This document shows positions 30,514-41,400 of a stretch of DNA of 64,000 bases, piece after piece (position 1 is the first letter of the stretch; each line of letters starts with the position of its first letter). Both the position numbers and the translations under genes were made by a program. The stretch comes from Tritrichomonas musculus. Lineage: Eukaryota > Parabasalia > Tritrichomonadida > Tritrichomonadidae. The DNA lies in the NCBI GenBank assembly GCA_039105265.1, contig JAPFFF010000005.1:3457501-3521500 (forward strand). The letters are read 5' to 3'. Below the pieces are notes generated by a model. It did no database searches. It was not told the origin of the DNA and worked only from the letters and a program-made list of their open reading frames with translations.

Positions 30514-31655
30514 GGGGGTCCAACGATAGAAAATTGAATGTAAAAAGTAAATATTAATACGATTTTAATTATTTTATAATATTAATTATATAGATAGGAT
30601 ATTATATTTTTTAATAAACTTTTTATTCTCATATTTCTATTAGCAGTGGAGATTCCACATTTTAAAATTGAGAGACTTTGTTTGATTTGAATTTTTTTTA
30701 AAAAAAAGTAAATAAATAAAATATATATCCAAAAATATACATTCTTTTTTTATTGCTTTGTTTGAATTACGAAGAATACTTAGCAATAAATTATAAGAAT
30801 GAAGTAAATTGTGTATGTATATAATATTAATATTCAATTATAAGTATATTCCTGTATTTCAATTTCCTTTATTTTATTAATTCAGTATTACTTTTGCCGG
30901 AACTTCCTATAGAGGAAACATTTACCGGTAAAAATTTAAAATAAGGTTATTGTATCATATCATTTTGACAAAACTAATTGAATAGAAAAAAAAAATTTCT
31001 GGTAAAAAAAAAATCAGGTATAAATATTTCCGGTAAAAGCAACACTGTTGAAAATATTTTTTTTACTAATTTCTAAAAAAATTTTTTTTGGATATTCAAT
31101 ATTTTCGAACATGTCTAGCAAAAGTAAAGATAAAGAAGGGTTTGCTGTTGGAAATTCCAAGGAAAATTCAATTATTGCTTGAAATATTAGATTATTTGCA
31201 AATTTAGATAATTGCGAAATTTTCTCTTTGTTTCTCAATGTTTTTTGAAGGATTTTTTTAATTTCAATATTTGAACGATTTTGATCTATCGATTCAATAG
31301 AATTTGAATTGTTATTAGGAGAAAATTGAGAATTTTGTAATGCGATATAATGTTTTTGAACACTTCCGGGCGATTTATTTGGGAAAAAAGATGAAATAAT
31401 TGTCCACTTTTTACCATATTCATCAACTTTGTTATATAATTCGACATCTTCGCTGTAGGTCCACTAAGACATTTTTTATGGCAAATCAAACAAACCTTCA
31501 GAAATTTAAAAAGTGGAATCTCCACTGCTAATAGATCTTTTTCAAAAATAATTTATTTTTTAAGTTGTAAATAAGTTGCTGATAATTTTATAATATTTTT
31601 TTTAAATATTTATTAAGGCTGAAAAAACTCAAAAATTTTCTATCGTTGGACCCTC
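30514..31655. mobile_element. TA-flanked TIR element (1.14 kb) carrying a Myb/SANT frame
   Basis: Terminal inverted repeats GGGGGTCCAACGATAGAAAA (30514) and its near-perfect complement ending at 31655, with TA on both sides. This is the target preference of the Tc1/mariner-pogo group. Subterminal inverted blocks sit symmetrically about 120 bp inside each end: 30636-30690 and 31483-31535, sharing TCTATTAGCAGTGGAGATTC. The ends match those of the transposase-bearing element at 49219-51849, which suggests cross-mobilisation. It has no transposase; its only coding signal is the minus-strand Myb-like frame. Confidence 0.7.
31014..31472 (-). pseudogene. Myb/SANT-domain protein inside the TIR element
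   Basis: From 31463 to 31014 the minus strand is open for 149 codons. It begins WTYSEDVELYNKVDEYGKKW, the first helices of a Myb/SANT domain (W-x4-D...L...V...G..W). It continues with TIISSFFPNKSPGSVQKHY, the third, DNA-contacting helix in SANT style. An N/S linker and a helical C-terminal part of about 80 residues follow. The only upstream start is ATG TCT TAG, so a stop sits two codons after the ATG: either a recent knock-out or a start elsewhere. Trichomonads have very many small Myb proteins. This one could be cargo captured by a transposon, or a DNA-binding helper of the element. Confidence 0.55.
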
Positions 31656-34184
31656 TATATTTTAAATATGATATTAAACAAGGTTTAATAGATAAAATAG
31701 CAATATGTTAAAAGAATAAAATGAACATCATCATATTATTAGTGTTTACTCAATAATTAGTATATATTCTAATTTATTATTTTTATATTTATTTTATAAT
31801 TCTATTTAAATGATTTTAATATAATAAAATTTCGTATATATACCAATATTAATATTTTTTGGTTTATTTCAATAATACACGTTACTCATACCCGATGACT
31901 CAAATATTCTGAGCAGTTGTATCAAAAAACACGTTACCCATACCCGATTGCTCAAATATTTGAGAATAATACAGAGATTTATTTTATTTAAAAATAAAAT
32001 CATTTCGGGTTAAAATATTTATGTTTAGCATATCTTAAATAATAAAATGGTTAATTATATTTTTGTTAACCTTTTAAATGAGGAAAAAGTTCATTAAAAA
32101 AAATTATAACCCATTATTTCATTAATTAAAACGAATAAAAATATTGATCACTTTAAAACATAAATCAATGAATAAGAAAATCATTTTATTAGAGAAATAT
32201 ATAGCATTAAAATATCTATCATTTTTGAATCTGAGAAAAAGAAATAAAAATTTAGACAAAAAATGAATACATATATTTAACTTATTTATGTTATCATTAT
32301 ACGCTATTGTAATATTATTTTGGCAAATATGTTGCTTTATTATTAAAATAATATTGCAAAAATGTAATTTAATAAGAACATCTTGAATAATAACCTTATA
32401 CGAATCATTTCCAACTAGTTTCTGATTATAAAGTTGAAGATAAGTAGCCCAAATTGGTTACTTTGCATCAAATATTTATGTATTTTTATAGAAACGAATA
32501 TTTTTTTTAACTCACATTTCATTAATAGCATGAAGTGAAGTATTGAAAACGAAATAAAATATACGTTTTTTTTGATAGTTCATTTATCTTTACCAATATT
32601 TTTTTGATATCTTTAAATATTTTAAAAAACAATTAATTATTTGAATATAAAATATAATTGTCGTATAAATTCGTAATTTATTCATATATTGGGAAATTTT
32701 TAATATCAATTTCTCAATTTCTATAATTTGCATATTTATTTTGGAATATTATTATTATATATAAGTAGAAGAATCATATTTATGAAGATAAATAAGTGAA
32801 TGTTGAATGAATGCAAAATTATTATTATTGATGATCATGAAGTTCTGAATGTTGAAATTAGTCAAATATAAAAAATATCAGCATGTAATCTTTATTAACT
32901 TTAATGAACTTTGGTCAGAGCATTTTTAAAATCTAATTTTGACATTATATAATCAGTATATTTGTTTTTTTACCTTGAAAATAAATAATAAATAATCTAT
33001 CAAAAAGATTTATTGCTCTGTTTTTTATACTTATCCATAAAAAATAAACTTTCAAACAAATGCTATCTTTAAATATAATTAACTTTTTTAACAAGGGGAA
33101 AAATTGTAAACGGTTTTGTTGGGGGTTTTAATAAATTTTTTTAATTTTATGAAGAAGTATAAATAATATAATTCAATTTGAAAAACATTTTATTATTTTA
33201 TCATTTTATTTTAAAATTATTTAAAACATTTTTAATTTAAAAAAATAATTGTAGATCAAGATAAAAATAAAAAATTAATTTCGAGAAAATAACGTATTTA
33301 CAATTTTAATTACAATTGTATTTTTAAGGGACGAGTTGAAACTCTCAAAATTTTCTTAGTCTTGCCTCAAATTTTATTGTTAAATTATAAAAACGAAAAA
33401 TAAATGAAAATGAGATTAAAGTATTAAAATAAAATTCATTTATTTTATATTTTTAAAATATAATATTGTTTTTTCATTTATTTATTTTTAAGAAAATTAA
33501 AATCAAAATAATTTCAAGAATTTGACATAAATGTAACCTTCCGCAGACGTCATTTTTTTCCTTCATCTTTTCAGATTTGAAATCCCAATGATGGGAGTTG
33601 CATCCCTTTTCCACATATTGTTATTTCATTTTTAAGCATTTTTCTCAGAATTTTCTCTCAATAATTTTATATAGGTTATTTTCTCAATTATATAAACATA
33701 ATTATCTTATTATATAATTCAATATTTAAAAATCATATCTGTGAAAAAAGAGAAAATGTATAATTAATAAATATAGAAAAATATAAATTTAAAATAATTA
33801 TTCTAAGAGTAAAAAAGTCCCGAGGAATTGAGTTTTGACTAAGCCTTGGTTTTTGTATTTACAATTGTATACAACTTGTCCGTTTAACTTAAACGGTTTA
33901 AGGGCCGAGTTTGAGAAGATTTTTTTTTAATTTTTGAGAACTCTTATTAAAATAAAATATTCAAATAATTCTATACTATTGAAAATAAAGTATTTCAAAT
34001 AATTCTATACTATTGAGAATTGATAAAAAAACAAAAAACACTTATATATATTGTAATAAAAAATAAAGCATAAGTATTAAACAGCCTAATTACATAATAC
34101 AATAAATATAAATTATAGAATATTATTAAGTGACCTTCTTTTTGTTACTTTTCTTTCTACTTTGCTGTGTTCATATGAATAATA
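31656..34184. other. Gene desert
   Basis: About 2.5 kb without a credible gene. It contains a 52-bp-period tandem pair at 31877-31964, a hairpin CCGTTTAA-C-TTAAACGG near 33879, and two dispersed copies of TTTAAGGGMCGAGTT near 33325 and 33896. Confidence 0.45.
31877..31964 (+). repeat. Tandem pair, 52-bp period
   Basis: Two 36-nt copies starting ACACGTTACTCATACCCGAT (31877) and ACACGTTACCCATACCCGAT (31929), each followed by CTCAAATATT-TGAG. The end of each copy is itself a short inverted repeat. Confidence 0.6.
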
Positions 34185-34452
34185 GGCAAAAATTTTCAAC
34201 AAAATAATCTATTGAAATGATTTCTGAATATATTAGATTTTTTTTTGAATGTAAATTAATAAATTATTTTATTTTAATGAAATATATTAAATTAAGTTAA
34301 TATATTTTATTTATAGTAACTAAAGTGAATATAATATATAATTATTTAAATAGTAATAATAAATATCATTGTATATCATTGATATTATCTATTCTATCTA
34401 TATATTTTTTTTCTGAACATTTCAATAGATTATTTTGTTGAAAATTTTTGCC
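34185..34452. mobile_element. MITE, 268 bp, TA target duplication
   Basis: Perfect inverted ends GGCAAAAATTTTCAACAAAA... of about 35 bp (34185-34219 and 34418-34452), flanked on both sides by TA. No coding. Its ends are unlike the AACGATAG family, so a second Stowaway/Tc1-like family is present. Confidence 0.7.
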
Positions 34453-34470
34453 TAGGATTTTATTAATTTT

Positions 34471-34500
34471 GAATGCTTTTGAATGCTTTTGAATGCTTTT
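34471..34500 (+). repeat. Three tandem copies of GAATGCTTTT
   Basis: Perfect 10-bp tandem repeat, three units, just outside the MITE. Confidence 0.8.
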
Positions 34501-35212
34501 GTTAGGATTTTGAATTATTTGTTATAATTTCTCAAAATTTTAATGAAAACAAAATTTTTCAAAATTTTTATATATCAAAAATTTTTAATTTGGCAGTTTT
34601 AAGCAAAATCTCAAATCGCAATAATAAGAAGACAAAAAATTGAATGTGCCTACAGTAGTAACTCCGAGCTGTAGTATAAAATGAGCAATTTGGAATTTAT
34701 CAATATTATAACGTAAGATTTAGACATTTAAAAAAAAAACTTACTAATAAACCTTTGAGCCATCTTTATTCAAATGAACATCTGGCATGCAGTTATAGAT
34801 TCTTATAATTAATAAAATATTCTTCAAAATTACTAATTGTGTGTAAAAAAGAAATTTGAAATCTTGCTTTGGTATAAAATTTGAAATAATCTAATCAATT
34901 ACGACTCTAATATGGATATATAATATATGTAGTTGCTTTATGGTAAATTCAAACCTATTCTTTTGGCTTGATCAATGAAATAAAACCGTTTAATTTTTCA
35001 AATGTAAATGATCGCAATTTGCGAATTAATTCAAATTTTCAAATGTCATATCACATTCATTCCTATTATTTCACTTTCCATTTGCCTTAATTCTGGAATG
35101 CAATATTAATACAGTATTAAATATAATTTTTAAAATGAATAATAAATAAATACTGTTTTCAATAGAAATCAATAAATCTTCAAAAAGTAAAACTTTTTCT
35201 TTTTAGGACGAT
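34501..35212. other. Intergenic AT-rich DNA
   Basis: Nothing recognised between the two MITEs apart from AT-rich sequence. Confidence 0.4.
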
Positions 35213-35641
35213 AGACCTCTTAGTTAAGAAAGGAGGCTGTTAATTTATTTGTATCAAAGTTCGTAATAATTCTTTCCAATTTTGTTATCTCATAAACTCT
35301 AAATATTATTGTTCAGTTTAGTACACTTTTCAAATACTTTTATTCTATTAAAAAATAAATAAATATATAATAATATATTTATTATCTATCTAATATATAT
35401 ATATAAAAACTAAATTTATAATTATATTAAATATAATAAATTATATACAAAAATAAAGATGTTTTAAATTTAATATAAAACGAACATTAAAAAACCTAGT
35501 TTATCAAACTTTGTTAGGATTTTGAGAGAAAAATAAAATTTTTAATTTGTAAGAAGCATTCAAAACAAAATGAAGTTTGAAATAAAATAACGAACTTTTA
35601 GAAAAATAAATTAATGGCCACCTTTCTTAACTAAGAGGTCT
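35213..35641. mobile_element. MITE-like element, 429 bp
   Basis: Inverted ends AGACCTCTTAGTTAAGAAAG at 35213 and its complement ending at 35641. The arms continue for about 37 bp with a few mismatches. A 3-bp GAT on both sides (35210-35212, 35642-35644) could be the target duplication but is weak. No coding inside. Confidence 0.6.
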
Positions 35642-35644
35642 GAT

Positions 35645-36593
35645 AATTGATGTATTGTGACACGTTAATTAATAAGGATTTATACTTTTCTATCTAAAAG
35701 TTTTCTCGTTAATTAATATTAATTAAAGTATTGATAATTATTATCCCAAAAAAAATTAAATATGGTATTACTATGAATTGATCAATTTATTTATGAGAAC
35801 TTGACATAAAATTAAATATCTAGCAGTGTTAAATTAGCACAATTCTTCTTTTTTATTTTTGTTAAATATAAAAAAGTTATTTTTTACAATTGGAATTTTG
35901 TGTTGATTTATACAATTTTTAACAAATAAAAAAATATTAAATATTTCAATATTATCAAATAAGAATGGAAGTTTTCCATTAAATATTTTAAAATAATAAT
36001 AAAAAGAAAATAAAAAATTTAAATATTTTCAAATTTTTGGATTCTCCAATACTATTTATTCTGAAATTGGAAAAACTAGTATTTTAATTTAAGTTCAAAA
36101 AGTTTATTTTTATCAATTTTTGAAAAAGGTCGTACAACTAAATTGAATAAAAAATAAAATTAAATAAATTTATATTTATCTTAATAAATAATTTATTTAA
36201 TAATTATATTAAAATTATTTAGTGGTTACTTTTTCGAAAAAAATTGAATATGTCTTTTTGAGAGAATTTAAAAAGTTTAATTTAAACATTAACTTTTTGA
36301 TTAATCTTTGAATTTTTTTCTTTGTTTTTTCCAAAAAAGTTATTGGATTATCTTCCTATTCAATATCTATTGAAAAATATTTCTATTAAAATAGGAGAAA
36401 TAAAGTTTAATTTCTAATACAATATAAATTTGGTTATAAAATATTCAATAATACATTACCATATAAACTTTTATAATTGAAATAATCTTATCATAAAATT
36501 AAATCATCTTTCTCAATATTTCTTTATATATATCAAATTTCTAAGTAACCATTTCGTAAAAATATTCAATACTTTCATATAACAGATAAAAAC
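35645..36593. other. Intergenic AT-rich DNA with a promoter at its end
   Basis: No gene. Close to the right end, ACTTTCATATAACAG places TCA(+1)TA with the A at 36577, 17 nt before the ATG of the next gene, matching the trichomonad initiator. Confidence 0.4.
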
Positions 36594-38249
36594 ATGATCG
36601 CTCAATTAAATAATAACGAACCTCAATCTAATTTGGAAGAACTAAGAAAATGCCTAGCAGACATTGAGCTATCTCTGCTAGATTTGAATGCTAATAATTC
36701 CCCTCAAATCCGAGACATGATTAGAGACTCAATCGTTGGGAAAGACCAAACCCATTTTGAGGAAATTCTTACAATTATATTAAATGTGTCATCTAACTTC
36801 TACAAGCAAATTGATAAGTATTCTCTTTTCACTATTGATTTAATTAGATCATATAAAAAAGAAACGATAGTTGATAGAAGTGGGTATATATTAAGACGCT
36901 CTCCAATATTTAAATGCCTTATTTATGATGATGCTATTAATAGAAATGTTTTGAGAAAAACCGCTCTAAAAAATCATCTGATTGAAGATTCAGCATTAAA
37001 TAATTTTTATTTTACACCCGAAATAGTGGATGACGAACAATTAATTAGACAAAGTTATCTCGGTGAATTTTGTGATAATTTTTTTAATGATATCAAAAAA
37101 GGTTCTTATGTAGGCAAGATGAATACCGGGGAAAATAAGAATAAAATTGCCTTAATTATCAAAAGGGATAACTGGGGAAGACTCCATACTTTAATTGAGG
37201 AAAATTCAATTAGTTTAGACTCACCAATTGAATTCTCTCTTTATGAACAAGGTTCCTTAGTTTGTGATCCAATATTAAGACCTACTCCTATTTTATACGC
37301 GGCATTTTATGGATCAATTGAAATATTCAATAATTTAATCTCAATTTATGAGAAAACTAATCAACCATTACAACTTTACACCTTTTATACTAATGATACT
37401 GAAGTTATTAAAAGAGCATTCACAACTGGTTACGAATTTCATGATTATGATTTGTATGAAAGTATTAAATACATAATCAATGTTTTATTTAATTCGCCAT
37501 TTGCTGATAAGATTAAAAGCATAGAAGATCAACAACAAGTTCCCGAAAATAATTTGGCAATCATGTTTTTAATGAAAAGATTATTGCTATTAGTTCACAT
37601 GAAAGATCCAAATAAAGAAGCTGGTGATTATGCCAAATCATTTATGAAACAAGCAACTGCACCGTTTGAATCCATACCAAATCCGTCTTTTCAAACGAAT
37701 GGACCATATTTTAATCTTCAAGATGGTATGAAACCAATTCACGTTGCAGCAATTCAAGGTGATGTTTGGAAGCTTGCCGAATTAAAAAAGGATCAGGCTT
37801 TTGATCCTAATGTTTTAGATGATCATCAAATGACACCTTTAGTTTACTCAATCATAAATCACAATTTCTATTTCATGAAAGAATTATTAAAGAGTAAAAA
37901 AGTTGATCCTAACATCGAATGTGCTGGAGGTTCTGCAATTTTCTATGCATTAGAAACAAAAGGTCCTTATACTGAGTATTTGCTTGAAAATGAGGAAATC
38001 AATCTAGTTGTTACAAATAAATCTGGTTTGTTCCCTTTCCAGCACGCTATGAAAGTCAATAGTGACGATTTCTATCGTCTTTTCAGTGAAAATTTTGAAG
38101 AAAACCACGCAGCATTTCTATCAATGAAAAAACCAGAGCTTCATTTAATTATTGAAACTTTGGATGGTGATGTGAAGTTCTTGGAAAGATTTTTGGTTAA
38201 CAAAATAAGTGTTATAGATTTTAATGAAAGAGACGCAAATAATATTTAA
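36594..38249 (+). CDS. DUF3447-type ankyrin protein, last repeat out of frame
   Basis: 551 codons. A helical N-terminal half is followed by the DUF3447 hallmark PTPILYAAFYGSIEIFNNL at about 228-246 and by ankyrin repeats from about 373 (MKPIHVAAIQGDVWKLAEL, MTPLVYSIINHNFYFMKELL, SAIFYALETKGPYTEYLL, LFPFQHAMKVNSDDFYRLF). After the stop at 38247, a different frame reads FFHQTAIELARSLGNEKAVK and ends MEIYE-stop at 38349. That is a normal C-terminal ankyrin cap, so the gene has a one-base shift near 38240-38260 or an unspotted processing event there. Role unknown. Confidence 0.7.
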   Translation: MIAQLNNNEPQSNLEELRKCLADIELSLLDLNANNSPQIRDMIRDSIVGKDQTHFEEILTIILNVSSNFYKQIDKYSLFTIDLIRSYKKETIVDRSGYILRRSPIFKCLIYDDAINRNVLRKTALKNHLIEDSALNNFYFTPEIVDDEQLIRQSYLGEFCDNFFNDIKKGSYVGKMNTGENKNKIALIIKRDNWGRLHTLIEENSISLDSPIEFSLYEQGSLVCDPILRPTPILYAAFYGSIEIFNNLISIYEKTNQPLQLYTFYTNDTEVIKRAFTTGYEFHDYDLYESIKYIINVLFNSPFADKIKSIEDQQQVPENNLAIMFLMKRLLLLVHMKDPNKEAGDYAKSFMKQATAPFESIPNPSFQTNGPYFNLQDGMKPIHVAAIQGDVWKLAELKKDQAFDPNVLDDHQMTPLVYSIINHNFYFMKELLKSKKVDPNIECAGGSAIFYALETKGPYTEYLLENEEINLVVTNKSGLFPFQHAMKVNSDDFYRLFSENFEENHAAFLSMKKPELHLIIETLDGDVKFLERFLVNKISVIDFNERDANNI

Positions 38250-38349
38250 TTTCAACTTTTTTCATCAAACTGCAATCGAATTGGCTCGCTCATTAGGAAA
38301 TGAAAAAGCTGTTAAACTTCTGAGCCAAGCTATGGAAATCTATGAATAG
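38250..38349 (+). pseudogene. Out-of-frame C-terminal ankyrin cap of the preceding gene
   Basis: TAIELARSLGNEKAVKLLSQ in the +1 frame relative to the gene at 36594. It is well formed as a final ankyrin repeat, so loss of the frame is probably recent (or an assembly error in a T/A-rich stretch). A run of about 30 A lies 70 bp further on, near 38414. Confidence 0.55.
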
Positions 38350-38420
38350 GAAAATCAACTAATTATTTGCATATATAACGAAATGAATGAACGGGTTTGA
38401 ACTTTAGAATCGCAAAAAGG

Positions 38421-38451
<31 letters not shown>

Positions 38452-41400
38452 TTTATTTTTTTTTTATATATATAGTTTTATTTTACTTATTTTTAATATA
38501 ATTTCGCTTTATAATTTTTATATTAATTCCAAACATTTATTTTCATAAAATTTCAAGCTGTTTTAAAATCAACCTTCATTATTCACTGATTATGTAGTAC
38601 ATATAAGCTAATAAAACAGAAGAATTTTGATTTTGCATTACCTGTTTTTTTTTATTTGTATTTTTATTTGAGTTTTTGGGTTTACTTTGAACATGAGAAA
38701 TATCATCATTTTATCCAATATATTAAGATATTAATGATAATTGCGCATATTATCGATCTTTAAATAGAATATTTTTGTTATTTGATGAATAAAAAATTTT
38801 TTTTTGTTTTTTTGAGGCTATCATTGAATAAATAGCAATATAAGCAGGCCATATGGCAAAAAAAAATAATCAAAATAAATGTTATAAAAAGTCTGAAAAA
38901 CCTCAAGAATAATCATTTGAATAGACAAAAATTATTTGTGAACTAAAATATCGGCTTTTTGAATTAATACGTTCTATTCAAATGAATTTATATTTTGAAG
39001 CAAAATACATCACAACATTAATTTTAATTAATCAAATATACCAATAACAAAAATCCTTTCCTTTTTTACGCTGATATGATTATATAATTATGACAGAATG
39101 ATTTATTTTGTGTTATCAAAATGTTGAAATAAAGGAAAATATTAAATTTTTATTAGAATTTATTCATTTCTTGATAAAAATCTCATTCTTACCAAAAGGG
39201 TGATATGACTATTCATCAAAAATCTTAAAAATGTCCAGCTTAACTTCAGTCAAATGAGACGAATTACCCGGAAGATTTTATCTAAGTTGAACTTTTTCAT
39301 AAGAGAAAAAAAAAGTATATAGAAAAAGTCAAAAAAATTCATTAGATGATGAGATTTAAAAAAGAAATTTCAATTTAATTCTATTAACCCAAAAATTTGA
39401 ATTCTATGAAAACAGAGGCTTGCTTAAGTTTAGTATTAAAAATAGCCAAAGTTTGAAAATGAAGCTCTAAGATTTTTAAAGATTTATAATCAAATTATAT
39501 ATCAGATTTAAATTATATCAATATATAAAATATATGAATATAAATAATATAAATTCAGCCATCCTATTCTCTCTTTTTTGTTTTCTTAATTAAAACTAAC
39601 TTATTTTGATCAAAATTTACAAATAATATATTATTATTTTCAACTCACTATCAAAAAAAATGTTGCAATTTCTCATATTTTCATATGCATTTAATAAAAA
39701 CAATAATTTTTGTTTTGCTTTCATTAGTTGCAATCAAAAATAGTAACATTTTAATTTATTTATATTTAATTCTGAAAAAATGTTAAGAATAAAGAGATAA
39801 AAAACTGTAACTATCAATTTTTATCATATATTACTGAAATAATGCTTTTATATTGAAATTGAATTTGGGATACATGCAAATATTTCTCATCAATATACAA
39901 ATAGTAATTAATATGAAATCCAAACACCTTTGAAAAATTGTTAAGAGATACCAATTTAATTGAATTACTCTTTTGAAAAATTGATAAGAATTCAAGTTTT
40001 GTTTACATTAAATTTTGGTTTGATTTTCTGCATATATAATAATATTCCAAATAATTAAAAGGGTAATCATCCTTTTTAAAGCAATTCTCTTTAAAATTAT
40101 TAAATTAAAACTTGCTATTTCTGTTTTGAAAAAAAAAAAAAAGAAATTTCGTTTTACTTATTCTCATTATTAACTATTCCAATGGCATCAGAATCCTTTT
40201 AATATCAATATGATAAAATTAATTTTGAACATTCCTTTGTATTCATCATAAATAAATATTTTTTTATATCAAAAGTTTTTTTTTATAATTTAAAGGTATA
40301 AGAAGAATCATATATGCATTGAGAATTGGCCATTAGAAATAAATCAATTTTGAAGATATAGATAGTAATTTCGGAATGATATATAACGTTTTCTATTGAA
40401 TAATTATATCAAGTTTCTTTTTGTTCATTATTTTCAGAAAAAAATTGAATATTGAACAAAAATTTATGATAATTTTTATTCAGTTTGACAAAATTATGTC
40501 AAAAAACTTGATGAACGAAAGTGTTGACCTGTATTATCCAAGACAATAACCTTAGAAAGCAAATATTTATATAAATCAACGATATTATCTCTACAGATCA
40601 GAACAAAATTATTGAATATATATTAATTAATTTCGAATTTAATGTAAAATTATGACGAAACTAAACCAAAATTCTAAAAAATTATTTCCATTACCCTAAT
40701 AATAAATTATGTTCAATGGATCAAATTATAATTATTTTTCTTATAAAATATGGAGAAAAAAACGTTTTACTTTTTGCTTTATGACAATATTAACGATCAA
40801 ATTAAGGCACTGCATTAAAGAAAAATCAAAATAACAATTGCCTATTTTCATAAAATAATATAATATATTTTATAATAGGATTTTATCATTTTGAATACAA
40901 AAACATTGAATTTGAAAATACATTTGAGGAGTATTATCTCGCCATACATAAAATTCAAAAATTTTGTGGAATAAATCATTATATCTTTTCTAAATAAAAC
41001 TTATCTCAAAGATATTTTTTAAATTTCTTTAATAATTAATGCCATTCAAGGCATCTTTATAATCACTGATTTTACGTCTATTTAAAAAAATATATTGTAA
41101 CATTTTTCTCATTTTAAAATTTTCTTAGAAGCTTTTCAAAAAAAATCGTGACATTTGTCACTATTTTTTTTCAAAATTTTTATGGTTTTAGTTGGTTTTA
41201 TTAGAATTTTTTTTGTTGCGTTAATAAATATCAGATGCTTTAATATTTAGAAATAAAAGTAATTAAGGTAAAAAGAGTGAACCTTTTGAAAAATTTTAAC
41301 TTTTCATTATTGATAAATTGTCTCAAAAACAAGATTTTTTGTTTCATTGTGATTGAAACAAATATGAAATCAATCATTTAAAAAATATCGTAAATAAAAA

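Noticed and set aside
38412-38445. A run of about 30 A after the ankyrin gene as a retroposed poly(A) tail
   Set aside because: Long A-runs are common throughout the window and there is no flanking duplication.
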